Of a stretch of DNA of 64,000 bases, positions 36,517 through 45,267 are shown in pieces (positions within the stretch are counted from its first letter, which is position 1; each line of letters begins with the position of its first letter). The position numbers and the translations under genes were made by a program. The DNA is from Lactococcus petauri (GTDB lineage Bacteria; Bacillota; Bacilli; Lactobacillales; Streptococcaceae), in contig NZ_MUIZ01000006.1 of assembly GCF_002154895.1 (NCBI RefSeq), forward strand, positions 147,087 through 211,086, given 5' to 3'. The notes beneath the pieces are model-generated. The model had not been told where the DNA came from and did not search any database. It saw only the letters and a list, made by a program, of their open reading frames with translations.

Positions 36517-36559
36517 AGATACCATAAGCTTAAAGAAAAATAGAAATCGAGGGAATAAT

Positions 36560-37711
36560 ATGCTTCAATTACCAGAAGAACGACTCAAAGAACTAGGTGC
36601 GGCTATCACCGTTAAAGAAACTTTAGGGCAGCCAGACTTATGGCGCAAGGTTTTCGCAGAATACGCAGAAAGAAAAACAGAGATTGATGCTTTCTTAGCA
36701 AAACTTTTCGAAAAACATGGCTTTATCCGAGTAATTTTCACTGGGGCAGGTAGCTCGCAGTATGTGGGTGACACCGTACTTAAAAGTTTAATTGAGCTGG
36801 GAGATACGGAACATTTCCGTTTTGAATCAATCGGAACAACGGATATCGTAGCAGCCCCACAAGCTACGTTGGAGCAGAATACACCGACCTTGTTGGTTTC
36901 ATTTGCACGTAGCGGAAACTCCCCTGAATCTGTTGCAGCAGTCAATATTGTAGAAGAGCTAGTCCAAGACAGTTATCAGTTGGTAATTACTTGCGCTAAA
37001 GAAGGCAAGCTCGCTCAGCAAGCCCTCACGATGGAAAATGCGTTGACTTGTATCTTGCCAGATGAGTCTAACGATAAAGGTTTTGCGATGACGGGATCAT
37101 GCAGTTCAATGACGCTTTTATCAACGCTTATTTTTTCAACAGAAGAACTTTCGGATAAAGAAAAGCAGGTCAGCATTGCCGCGGATTTAGCTGCAGATGT
37201 TTTTCAGCGAGAAACGGAAATTGTAAGTTTTCTAAATGACGATACAGACCGTATGGTTTACGTGGGCTCAAGTACACTTTCAGGTTTTGTACGTGAAGCT
37301 CAACTCAAGGTTTTGGAATTAACGGCAGGAAAAATAGCAACCATGTTTGACAGCTCGATGGGCTTCCGTCATGGACCTAAATCTTTCATTAATGAAAATA
37401 CTGTCGTTTTCGTCTTTGCTGCCAATAACGTTTATACACGTCAATATGATTTGGATCTCCACAAAGAGGTTGCCGGTGATGCAATTGCTCAGCGAACAGT
37501 CGTCATCGGACAAAATCTTACTGAAGGTTTTACGTATAAGGAAGCGCCAGAGCTTAAAGAAGCCTATCTTGTCTTCCCAGCATTTGCATTTGCTCATGTC
37601 ATTGCCTTGAATGCTTCAATTTTGGTGAAAAACACGCCTGATACACCTTCAGCATCAGGCACAGTGAACCGTGTCGTAAAAGGTGTGATTATCCATCCTC
37701 TGGAAAAATAG
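36560..37711 (+). CDS. agaS: AgaS-type sugar isomerase/deaminase (SIS domains)
   Basis: This 383-residue protein has two SIS domains, of the AgaS family: galactosamine-6-phosphate deaminase/isomerase giving tagatose-6-phosphate and ammonia. Features are FTGAGSSQYVGD, SFARSGNSPESVAAV, AMTGSCSSMTLLS, YVGSSTLSGFVREAQLKVLELTAGK and SMGFRHGPKSF. ATG 36560 is preferred over an upstream in-frame ATG lying inside the operator region. GAGGG precedes it. It heads agaS-lacC-aldolase. Confidence 0.85.
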   Translation: MLQLPEERLKELGAAITVKETLGQPDLWRKVFAEYAERKTEIDAFLAKLFEKHGFIRVIFTGAGSSQYVGDTVLKSLIELGDTEHFRFESIGTTDIVAAPQATLEQNTPTLLVSFARSGNSPESVAAVNIVEELVQDSYQLVITCAKEGKLAQQALTMENALTCILPDESNDKGFAMTGSCSSMTLLSTLIFSTEELSDKEKQVSIAADLAADVFQRETEIVSFLNDDTDRMVYVGSSTLSGFVREAQLKVLELTAGKIATMFDSSMGFRHGPKSFINENTVVFVFAANNVYTRQYDLDLHKEVAGDAIAQRTVVIGQNLTEGFTYKEAPELKEAYLVFPAFAFAHVIALNASILVKNTPDTPSASGTVNRVVKGVIIHPLEK

Positions 37712-37725
37712 GAGAGCAGTAAACC

Positions 37726-38655
37726 ATGAGTATTTTAACAGTCACACTCAATCCTGCTATCGATATTTCTTATCCATTGGAAGCCTTTCACTTAAATACG
37801 GTCAATCGTGTGGCACAGTTTGGTAAAACGGCTGGTGGTAAAGGGCTTAATGTATCACGTGTGCTGAAAGAACTAGGTGCAGATGTCTGGGCGACAGGAT
37901 TTGCTGACGATATCTTAGGTGCGGAGATTGTCGAGAACTTAAAAAGTGAAGGTATTGATAGTCGATTTACTAAGATTTCTGGAAAGACACGCAACTGTAT
38001 TGCAATTTTACACGAAGGACAACAGACCGAGATTTTAGAAAAAGGACCACGGATTTTAAGGGAAGAAGCAGAAGAGTTTATTGACAATTTTAAAGCAATG
38101 TTAGCTGAAGTTGAAGCAATTGCCATTTCAGGTTCTCTGCCTGATGGCTTACAGGAAACTTTCTATTCTGACCTTATCGCAATTGCCAACAAGCAGGAGA
38201 AAACAGTTGTTTTGGATTGTTCGGGGCGCTCACTTGAAGCAGTGCTTAAAAACCCACATAAGCCAAGTGTAATCAAACCCAACTTGGAAGAGTTGACGGA
38301 TTTGTTAGGGAAGGAAGTCACCTTAGAAAATATCAAAGAAAGTTTACAGGATAGGCTTTTTAACGGTATTGAGTGGATTGTGGTTTCTCTTGGAAAAGAA
38401 GGCGCGTTTGCTAAAGTTTCCAATGACTTTTATCGTGTGCAAATCCCCCAAATAGTTGTAGTAAATCCTGTCGGATCCGGTGATGCGACTGTTGCAGGAC
38501 TTGTTTATGGGATAAGCCAGAATGAAACGGTTGAGAATACCTTGAAAGGTGCTAATGTATGTGGCATGCTCAATGCGCAGGAGGCGAAGACAGGTCATAT
38601 TAATCGGACAAATTATCAAGCTTTGTTTGACCAACTCAAAGTAGAAAAACTATAA
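37726..38655 (+). CDS. lacC: Tagatose-6-phosphate kinase (LacC-like PfkB)
   Basis: This 309-residue PfkB-family kinase has LNPAIDISYPL, GKTAGGKGLNVSRVLKELG, ISGSLPDGL, VIKPNLEEL and the catalytic NPVGSGDATVAG. It forms tagatose-1,6-bisphosphate from tagatose-6-phosphate, the product of AgaS. It is clearly divergent from the PfkB protein at 32886-33818. AGGAG lies upstream of ATG 37726, 15 nt after the agaS stop, and the aldolase follows. Confidence 0.85.
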   Translation: MSILTVTLNPAIDISYPLEAFHLNTVNRVAQFGKTAGGKGLNVSRVLKELGADVWATGFADDILGAEIVENLKSEGIDSRFTKISGKTRNCIAILHEGQQTEILEKGPRILREEAEEFIDNFKAMLAEVEAIAISGSLPDGLQETFYSDLIAIANKQEKTVVLDCSGRSLEAVLKNPHKPSVIKPNLEELTDLLGKEVTLENIKESLQDRLFNGIEWIVVSLGKEGAFAKVSNDFYRVQIPQIVVVNPVGSGDATVAGLVYGISQNETVENTLKGANVCGMLNAQEAKTGHINRTNYQALFDQLKVEKL

Positions 38656-38680
38656 AACAAAGACGCGAAGAGGAGAAAAA

Positions 38681-39538
38681 ATGGTACTTGTAAAAAGTAA
38701 AGAAATGATAGAAAAGGCATTTAAAAATGGCTATGCCATTGGTGCTTTTAATGCAGAAAATATGGAAATGGCGGAAGCAATCGTAGAAGCAGCGCAAGAG
38801 ATGAATGCCCCCGTCATTGTCCAAACAACTTCGGGTACGCTCAATACGACCCCCCCAGAAATGTTCTACCATATGGTTAAAGCAGCAGCAGACAAGGTCT
38901 CAGTGCCTGTAGTGATGCATCTTGATCATGGGGATGATTTTGAGCGTGTAGCACGTTGCTTACGTACAGGTTATACTTCGGTAATGATTGACGCTTCGAA
39001 AAAAACATTTGAAGAAAATGTCGCAATAACCGAAGAAGTGGTCAAGATGGCACATTCGATGGGTATTCCAGTAGAAGCTGAACTAGGTATTGTTGGTGGC
39101 AAAGAAGATGGCAATAATGCAGAGACGGTAGCTTTTACCGATCCAGAAGAAGCTGAAAAATTTGTCAAAGCTACAAATGTTGACTTTTTAGCTATTGGCA
39201 TCGGCAACTCACATGGCTTTTACAAAGCAGAGCCAAAGTTACAATATGATATCTTAGAGGCTGTCAAAGCGAAAACGGGTGATGTACCATTGGTCCTTCA
39301 CGGCACGTCAGGAATCCCTGACGAAGATGTTTCAAAAGCTGTTGCTATGGGCATTGCTAAGGTTAACTATGCCACTGAACTCCGCGCTGTTTTCACAAAT
39401 GCTATCAAATCCTACATCTCCGAAGATGAAAAAGTCGTAGATCCGAAAAAATACAACTCCGCAGCTAAACAAGCAGTCAAAGAACTTGTGAAACAAAAAA
39501 TTCAAGTACTTGGTTCTGATGGGAAGGCTGAGGAGTGA
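38681..39538 (+). CDS. Class II fructose/tagatose-bisphosphate aldolase
   Basis: This 285-residue zinc-dependent aldolase has zinc ligands and active-site motifs VVMHLDHGDD, DASKKTFEENV, EAELGIVGGKED, AIGIGNSHG and LVLHGTSGIPDE, then KVNYATELR. Lactic acid bacteria usually use class I LacD in the lactose branch, so a GatY/KbaY-like class II enzyme here fits an Aga pathway. It cleaves tagatose-1,6-bisphosphate (or fructose-1,6-bisphosphate) to triose phosphates. GAGGAG precedes the ATG. Confidence 0.88.
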   Translation: MVLVKSKEMIEKAFKNGYAIGAFNAENMEMAEAIVEAAQEMNAPVIVQTTSGTLNTTPPEMFYHMVKAAADKVSVPVVMHLDHGDDFERVARCLRTGYTSVMIDASKKTFEENVAITEEVVKMAHSMGIPVEAELGIVGGKEDGNNAETVAFTDPEEAEKFVKATNVDFLAIGIGNSHGFYKAEPKLQYDILEAVKAKTGDVPLVLHGTSGIPDEDVSKAVAMGIAKVNYATELRAVFTNAIKSYISEDEKVVDPKKYNSAAKQAVKELVKQKIQVLGSDGKAEE

Positions 39539-39641
39539 TGGTGCGCAGTAATCTAAGTGATTCCAGTATATCTAAATAAAAAACAAGATAAGCAATACCT
39601 CATATATTACATCTCAATATAAAAAAATAACCGCTTACTTA

Positions 39642-39650
39642 TGCTATAAT
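39642..39650 (+). promoter_or_regulatory. Extended -10 of the second HAD gene, 6 nt before ATG
   Basis: TGCTATAAT (TGn with TATAAT at 39645-39650) is followed by AAAGCT and then ATG 39657. There is no Shine-Dalgarno, so the mRNA is probably leaderless. A cre-like AACCGCTTAC lies just upstream (39629-39638). Confidence 0.6.
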
Positions 39651-39656
39651 AAAGCT

Positions 39657-40310
39657 ATGAAATTTAAAGCAATTGTATTTGATATGGACGGTGTTTTGGT
39701 AGATTCAGAACGTTTTCACTCTAAGGTTTTAGATAACTTTTTCGTTGAAAGTGGTATTGATGCTAGCCATTTAACACCAAAAGATTTTGTCGGTAGTGTT
39801 TTGAAAGACATGTGGCCAAAAGTATTACGTGATGAGTTTACAGAGGCGCGTGCAGCGCAAGTGCACCAAGATTTCTTAGATTACGATGCACAATTTCCGA
39901 TTCCTTATAAGGAGCTACTTTTACCTGGTGTTACGGACGCCTTGAAGACCTTTTCAGAAAAGGGGTATAAAATGGCCGTAGCTTCAAGCTCTCGTCGTCA
40001 TGAGATTGCTGAAGTCTTGGATACGCATGATTTACGCCAGTATTTTGAGTTTTTCTTGTCAGGGCAGGATGAGTTTGAGCAGTCTAAACCTAATCCAGCT
40101 ATTTATCTGGCTGCTATGGAAAAGCTTGGTGTAGAACCTTCAGAAACCCTGATTATTGAAGATTCGCATTATGGTATTATGGCTGGTAAGGCGGCTGGAG
40201 CCACTGTTTGGGCGGTTAAGGATAACTATTTCGGTATTAATCAAGAACAAGCAGACCGTTTTATTGAGACACTTACGGATGCCAAAAATTTGTTGGCGGA
40301 ATCAGAATAA
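39657..40310 (+). CDS. HAD-superfamily phosphatase/beta-phosphoglucomutase-like (copy 2)
   Basis: This 217-residue HAD IA hydrolase has FDMDGVLVDSE, ASSSRRHEIAEVLDTHDLRQY, SKPNPAIYLAAME and IEDSHYGIMAGKAAG. It is a close paralogue of the protein at 35758-36405, including the DMWP/DLWP cap segment and HEIAEVLDTH. It stands alone with its own promoter. The substrate is probably a sugar phosphate. It is followed by a terminator at 40314. Confidence 0.85.
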   Translation: MKFKAIVFDMDGVLVDSERFHSKVLDNFFVESGIDASHLTPKDFVGSVLKDMWPKVLRDEFTEARAAQVHQDFLDYDAQFPIPYKELLLPGVTDALKTFSEKGYKMAVASSSRRHEIAEVLDTHDLRQYFEFFLSGQDEFEQSKPNPAIYLAAMEKLGVEPSETLIIEDSHYGIMAGKAAGATVWAVKDNYFGINQEQADRFIETLTDAKNLLAESE

Positions 40311-40313
40311 GGG

Positions 40314-40345
40314 AAAGAACTTCTGCTTTTAGGAGTTCTTTTTTC
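40314..40345 (+). terminator. Terminator after the second HAD gene
   Basis: AAAGAACTTCT pairs with AGGAGTTCTTT around GCTTTT, followed by T's. Confidence 0.85.
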
Positions 40346-40422
40346 TTTAGATAAAGATTCAATATTATAGTTCAGACTTTGTTATAATAGAAGAAAACAT
40401 CCCAATTAAAAAGGAGAAATCA

Positions 40423-41472
40423 ATGAGAATCAGTAACTTAAAAGAAAAAATAGCACGAGAAAATTTAGATGGCTTAATCCTTACTGATATGAAAAATATC
40501 TACTATTTGACGGGTTTTTCGGGTACAGCTGGAACGATTTTCATGACAGCAGAACATTCCTACTTTATGACGGATGATCGTTATATTGGAATTGCACGCC
40601 AATTGATTACGGGGTTTGAAATCATCCAGACACGTGATGCCTTATCTGAAATTGCTGCCCTTTCTGAAGACCTTCAAACTGTTGGTTTTGAAGATACAGT
40701 TGATTTTGCATTTTATCGTGTATTAGCGGAAAAATTAAAGAAAGCGAAACTTGTTCCTACGACAAATTTTGTAGCTCAGCTGCGCCAAATCAAAGAGGTC
40801 GATGAAATCGCCACAATCAAGAAAGCTTGTCAAATTGCTGATAAGGCCTTTGAAGCTGTATTGAGATATATCGAGCCAGGCAGAACAGAAATAGAAGTCG
40901 CTAATTTTCTTGACTTTAAAATGCGAGAAATGGGCGCAAGTGGCATCTCTTTTGACACAATCGTTGCTTCAGGAAAACGCAGCAGTTTGCCACATGGAGT
41001 AGCAACCCATAAAATGATTGAGTTTGGGGACCCTGTAACCATTGATTTTGGCTGTTATTACAATCATTATGCAAGTGACATGACAAGAACAGTCTTTGTT
41101 GGCGAAGCAAGTCCGAAGATGCGTGAAATCTATCAGACAGTACGTCAAGCAAATGAAGCTCTGATCGCAGAAGCAAAAGAAGGCATGTCTCTTGCTGACT
41201 TTGACAAAGTGCCACGCGATGTCATTGAAGCAGCCTCATACGGAGAACACTTTACACATGGGATTGGTCATGGTTTAGGCTTAGATGTACATGAAATTCC
41301 TTACTTTGGTGCTAAAGCAAAAGGAGCACTCAAGTCCAATATGGTCGTTACGGATGAACCAGGAATCTATATTCCTGACTTTGGTGGTGTACGGATAGAA
41401 GACGATTTGCTTATTACTGAGAAGGGCTGTCAGGTACTGACCCAATCGCCGAAAGAACTTCTCGTTCTTTAA
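40423..41472 (+). CDS. pepP: Xaa-Pro aminopeptidase (M24)
   Basis: This 349-residue cytosolic metallopeptidase of the M24 'pita-bread' fold releases N-terminal residues ahead of proline. It has an N-terminal creatinase-like domain (residues 1-125), then metal ligands in TIDFGCYYNHYASDMTRT (two Asp), HGIGHGLGLDVHE (His), VTDEPGIY (Glu) and GGVRIEDDL (Glu). AAAGGAG precedes the ATG, with an extended -10 (TGTTATAAT, 40380-40388). The order pepP-efp is common in Firmicutes. Confidence 0.92.
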   Translation: MRISNLKEKIARENLDGLILTDMKNIYYLTGFSGTAGTIFMTAEHSYFMTDDRYIGIARQLITGFEIIQTRDALSEIAALSEDLQTVGFEDTVDFAFYRVLAEKLKKAKLVPTTNFVAQLRQIKEVDEIATIKKACQIADKAFEAVLRYIEPGRTEIEVANFLDFKMREMGASGISFDTIVASGKRSSLPHGVATHKMIEFGDPVTIDFGCYYNHYASDMTRTVFVGEASPKMREIYQTVRQANEALIAEAKEGMSLADFDKVPRDVIEAASYGEHFTHGIGHGLGLDVHEIPYFGAKAKGALKSNMVVTDEPGIYIPDFGGVRIEDDLLITEKGCQVLTQSPKELLVL

Positions 41473-41536
41473 TTTGAATTCTTGCTTCAAGAGCTTCATT
41501 TGCTCTAAACTTTGTCTGAAGGAAACAAACAGACAT

Positions 41537-41565
41537 TTGAAAAAAGGGTGAATTTGTGCTAAAAT
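41537..41565 (+). promoter_or_regulatory. efp promoter
   Basis: TTGAAA (41537-41542), a 17-bp spacer and TAAAAT (41560-41565) with an extended TGC upstream. It is a good housekeeping promoter between pepP and efp. Confidence 0.65.
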
Positions 41566-41628
41566 GAATTGTTAAAAGCTGCCTCTTTGGGCGGTAAATA
41601 GAATATTCACTAGGAGATATATATAATT

Positions 41629-42186
41629 ATGGTAGCAGCAAAAGACCTCAAAGCCGGAATGACATTTTTGAACGGAGACAAACTCCTCCGTGTTATGGAA
41701 GCAAGTCACCACAAACCAGGTAAAGGTAACACAATCATGCGTATGAAATTGCGTGATGTGCGTTCAGGCTCTACATTTGACGATACATACCGTCCAGAAG
41801 ACAAATTTGAACAAGCTGTGATTGATACAGTAGCTGCACAATATCTTTACCAAATGGACGATACAGCTTTCTTCATGAACAACGAAACATATGATCAATA
41901 TGAAATTCCTGTTGAACAAGTTAAAGAAGAATTACTCTATGTTCTTGAAAATACAGACGTAAAAATCCAATTTTACGGTACAGAAGTAATCGGGCTTCAA
42001 TTGCCAACGACTGTCGTACTTGAAGTCGCTGAAACTCAACCTTCTATCAAAGGTGCAACAGTAACAGGGTCAGGTAAACCAGCAACAATGGAAACAGGCT
42101 TAGTTGTCAATGTCCCTGACTTTGTTGAAGCAGGAACAAAACTTGAAATCAATACACAAACAGGTGAATACCTTAAACGTGCATAA
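41629..42186 (+). CDS. efp: Translation elongation factor P
   Basis: This 185-residue three-domain factor rescues ribosomes stalled on polyproline. Visible features are [15 protein letters not shown], the tip loop [17 protein letters not shown] with its modifiable Lys, and the C-terminal OB domains ending in [18 protein letters not shown] and [11 protein letters not shown]. The length is standard. AGGAGATAT lies upstream of the ATG. Confidence 0.96.
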   Translation: MVAAKDLKAGMTFLNGDKLLRVMEASHHKPGKGNTIMRMKLRDVRSGSTFDDTYRPEDKFEQAVIDTVAAQYLYQMDDTAFFMNNETYDQYEIPVEQVKEELLYVLENTDVKIQFYGTEVIGLQLPTTVVLEVAETQPSIKGATVTGSGKPATMETGLVVNVPDFVEAGTKLEINTQTGEYLKRA

Positions 42187-42273
42187 GCCGTTTTGGCTAG
42201 CCCTCACACAAGTTGAGGAGTTATAAAAGCCTTGCTCCACGGAGAAACAAAAGAAAAGATAGAGGAGATAAAT

Positions 42274-42675
42274 ATGGCAGATACAACTGTTCATACTGAA
42301 GAACTTGGTGAAATCGTTATTGCACCGGAAGTTCTTGAAGTAATTATCGGTATCACAACTGCAAAAATCGAAGGTGTTTATGCATTACGCAACAAGCATT
42401 TTTCAGATAGCCTCGGCAAAAAATCAGAAGGCCGTGGTGTTTATATCGAAAGTAAAGACGACAAAGTTGTTGTCAATATCTATGTTTACTTGGCTTTTGG
42501 TATTAACGTACCACAAGTAGCCATGAATATTCAAAAAGAAGTGAAAGAAGCAGTTGAACAAGCAACAGAAATCGTAATTGATGATGTGAACATCCACGTA
42601 GTAGGTATCGTTCCTGAAAAATTACCAAAACCAAGCTTTGACGATTTGTTTGATGAGGGTTTCTTTGATGCCTAA
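42274..42675 (+). CDS. Asp23/Gls24 family envelope stress protein
   Basis: This 133-residue Asp23/Gls24 (DUF322) protein has GEIVIAPEVLEVIIGITTAKIEG, YVYLAFGINVPQVAMNIQ and VDDVNIHVVGIV. ATG 42274 follows AGAGGAG; an upstream in-frame TTG at 42232 has none. It sits in the conserved efp-asp23-nusB order (the YqhY-type member), linked in relatives to cell-envelope stress and lipid metabolism. Its 3' end overlaps nusB by 8 nt. Confidence 0.9.
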   Translation: MADTTVHTEELGEIVIAPEVLEVIIGITTAKIEGVYALRNKHFSDSLGKKSEGRGVYIESKDDKVVVNIYVYLAFGINVPQVAMNIQKEVKEAVEQATEIVIDDVNIHVVGIVPEKLPKPSFDDLFDEGFFDA

Positions 42676-43642
42676 CAAGCTAACGCAACATAGCATTCGT
42701 CAGCGCACTGTGCAAACTCTTTTTGAATACGAAATCAGAAAAACAATGTCAGAAACAGTTTTGACAGAGTTTAAAAATAATGTCGAAAAGATTAATCGTG
42801 AATTGGCAAAACCGATTCGTTTTGATGTTGCCTATAAAGATGAACGTATCACAGTACGTGATTTTCCACGCTTTTTCACAAAACCCTTAAAAGAAATTGA
42901 TAAGATTTATGAAATTTTAGATATTCCAAACCGTGAAAAAACTGCTGTTTACAAAGCTTTGAGTTTTATTCGTGATTTTGGTGGTTATACGAAACGTATG
43001 ACGGATCAAGAAGCTATTGATTTGTACAAAGATGTCTTTATGAATCTGAACTTGGTACGCCTTTTCAATATTGAGCTTGAAGAAGAAAATATTGCGGTTC
43101 GTGTTCGTGATTTCTTGCGTGCAAGCTTTAGATCAGAAACACCAGAGCAAAAATTAGAAGTTTTCAACCGAGTTTTCTCTGATGTTCATGCAAGTGTTCG
43201 TGAAAAGATTACAGTTGAATTATTCAAGCCTTTAACTGTTCAAAATGAAGTTGCTGAAATTTTGGCGATGACCGAGCCAAAATTTGCCACAGCTTCTAAA
43301 GATATCTTAGTCCAAGCTAAAACTTTTGCTTTGAATTATGATAACAATACAGATGAACCCGTAGAAGCACCAGCTTATTTTTCCGAATTGGTCGATGGCA
43401 TCTTAGAAAAACAAAATGTTCTTGATGCTGCCTTATCTGAGCATTTAGCAAAAGGTTGGACTTTCTCGCGCTTAACCACAGTGGAGCAAGCTTTACTTCG
43501 TTTAGGTGCTTATGAAATCCTCTTTACTGAAACTCCGGATTTGGTTGCTATTGATGAGTCGATCGAACTGGCTAAAGATTTCAGTGATGAAAAATCAAGT
43601 AAGTTTATCAACGGTATGTTGACTAATTTAATTAAAAAATAA
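42668..43642 (+). CDS. nusB: NusB antitermination factor with a long central insertion
   Basis: This 324-residue protein is more than twice the usual NusB length (about 130-160). Residues 1-32 match the first NusB helix (TQHSIRQRTVQTLFEYE). Residues about 234-324 match the second half (YFSELVDGI, WTFSRLTTVEQALLRLGAYEIL, AIDESIELAKDFSDEKSSKFINGML). In between lies a helical, charged region of about 200 residues not typical of NusB. NusB with NusE binds boxA RNA to prevent rRNA termination. ATG 42668 overlaps asp23; a terminator follows. Confidence 0.85.
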   Translation: MPNKLTQHSIRQRTVQTLFEYEIRKTMSETVLTEFKNNVEKINRELAKPIRFDVAYKDERITVRDFPRFFTKPLKEIDKIYEILDIPNREKTAVYKALSFIRDFGGYTKRMTDQEAIDLYKDVFMNLNLVRLFNIELEEENIAVRVRDFLRASFRSETPEQKLEVFNRVFSDVHASVREKITVELFKPLTVQNEVAEILAMTEPKFATASKDILVQAKTFALNYDNNTDEPVEAPAYFSELVDGILEKQNVLDAALSEHLAKGWTFSRLTTVEQALLRLGAYEILFTETPDLVAIDESIELAKDFSDEKSSKFINGMLTNLIKK

Positions 43643-43645
43643 AAT

Positions 43646-43682
43646 AAAAGACACAGAAAATTTACGCTTCTGTGTCTTTTTT
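43646..43682 (+). terminator. Terminator after nusB
   Basis: AAAAGACACAGAA pairs with TTCTGTGTCTTTT around AATTTACGC, followed by T's. Confidence 0.9.
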
Positions 43683-44124
43683 CGATATTTAATATTAATA
43701 TTAGCAAATTTTACAGTAAAATACTATAATAAAAGTATGTGAAAACACCAAGCTATAAAAGCGTTTCTAGTGAAGTAGAAGTGTCAAATTTTTTTGTTGC
43801 GAATTTTCAGAATTTTATAATTCATAACGAGATGAAATGTTTGTAAAATAACTTTTCTCCTAGTTGAGGTAAAATGAGAAAAAGTTTATTTTTAATACTT
43901 ATACAAACAAAAGAAAAGTTAAAAGTTAGAGTGGAATTCAATCCTTTGGGTGAAATCAAGGCCCTAGAATAAGCTCTATTAATGGTGCGCACGTTTTTTC
44001 AATGTAATAATAGCAGTAAAATGAGTTTTACATTAAAAACATTTGACTTTTATATTTTAATTATATAAAATTACATTAAGTTAATTAAAAATTTCTAATG
44101 CTACATATAAAGTGGAGGTCTATT
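43683..44124 (+). promoter_or_regulatory. Long intergenic leader upstream of the glycogen operon
   Basis: No reading frame is evident. A promoter with TTGACT (44043-44048), a 17-bp spacer and TAAAAT (44066-44071) lies 53 nt before the glgC ATG, and TGGAGG (44112-44117) is its ribosome binding site. A GTAAAA-TGA-GTTTTAC-like hairpin lies near 44013-44030. A weak cre-like AAAGCGTTTCT (about 43759-43769) and a GC-richer stretch at 43930-44000 remain unexplained. Confidence 0.5.
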
Positions 44125-45267
44125 ATGGGAATAGAAATGCTTGCTCTAATACTTGCCGGTGGGCAAGGTACACGTCTCGGTAAGTTGACAAAGGATGTCG
44201 CAAAACCGGCAGTACCGTTTGGCGGACGATACAGAATTATCGATTTCGCCCTATCTAACTGTGTGAATTCAAATGTTAAAAATGTCGGAGTTATTACACA
44301 GTATGAGCCTTTAGTGCTCAATGAACATATTGGAAATGGTGCGCCTTGGGGCTTAAACGGGGTAAACAGTGATGTAACTATTTTGCAACCTTACTCTTCA
44401 ACTGAAGGAAGTAAGTATTTTGAAGGTACAGCACATGCTATCTATCAAAATATGGCTTACATTGACAAAAAAGATCCGGAGTATATCTTAGTCTTGTCCG
44501 GGGATCACATCTATAAGATGGATTACGAAGCGATGTTAGCGAGCCACAAGGAAAATGATGCGAGTTTGACGGTTTCAGTCATGGAAGTACCTATTGAGGA
44601 AGCGAGTCGCTTCGGTATTATGAATACAGACGATAATGACCGTATTATTGAGTTTGAAGAAAAACCGGCTGAGCCTAAGTCTAATCTTGCATCGATGGGG
44701 ATTTATATTTTTAACTGGAAACGACTTCGAGATGTCTTGGTGACAGGTTATGCTAAAGGCGTGGATATGGAGGATTTTGGCGGTAATGTTATTCCGGCAT
44801 ATATTGATTCTGGTGAAAATGTCTTTGCTTACCGTTTCAAGGGCTATTGGAAAGATGTGGGTACGATTGATAGTCTTCATGAATCCAGCATGGAATTCCT
44901 GGACTTAGGAAATGAATTGGATATTAAAGATAAGGAATGGCGTATCTATTCTCGTAATGACATCTCTGCACCGCAGTATTTAACGAGAAATGCCAATGTG
45001 AAAGCTGCCTTGATTGGCGATGGCTGTTACGTGGATGGAGAAGTGACTGATTCGATCTTATCTCAGAATGTTCATGTACAAGAAGGAAGTACAATCGAAA
45101 AAAGTTTCGTTATGTCTGGTGCACATATCGGAAAAAACGTAACCATCAAATATGCCATTCTTGGTGAGAAGGCCAAAATTGGCGACAAGGTTGAAATTAT
45201 GGGAAAACCGGGTGACATCGCTGTTATTGGACACGGAGAAGTAAGAGGGGAAGAAAATGAAGACTGA
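44125..45267 (+). CDS. glgC: ADP-glucose pyrophosphorylase, catalytic subunit
   Basis: This 380-residue nucleotidyltransferase makes ADP-glucose from glucose-1-P and ATP. It has the intact [22 protein letters not shown] signature region, [23 protein letters not shown] and [12 protein letters not shown], with a left-handed beta-helix C-terminus. ATG 44125 follows TGGAGG at a good distance. It overlaps glgD by 11 nt. In Gram-positives GlgC works as a heteromer with GlgD. Confidence 0.95.
   Translation: MGIEMLALILAGGQGTRLGKLTKDVAKPAVPFGGRYRIIDFALSNCVNSNVKNVGVITQYEPLVLNEHIGNGAPWGLNGVNSDVTILQPYSSTEGSKYFEGTAHAIYQNMAYIDKKDPEYILVLSGDHIYKMDYEAMLASHKENDASLTVSVMEVPIEEASRFGIMNTDDNDRIIEFEEKPAEPKSNLASMGIYIFNWKRLRDVLVTGYAKGVDMEDFGGNVIPAYIDSGENVFAYRFKGYWKDVGTIDSLHESSMEFLDLGNELDIKDKEWRIYSRNDISAPQYLTRNANVKAALIGDGCYVDGEVTDSILSQNVHVQEGSTIEKSFVMSGAHIGKNVTIKYAILGEKAKIGDKVEIMGKPGDIAVIGHGEVRGEENED

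Noticed and set aside
36431..36559. Longer agaS start at 36431
   Set aside because: The first 43 codons would run through both operator boxes and the -10; the ATG at 36560 has a ribosome binding site and fits AgaS length.
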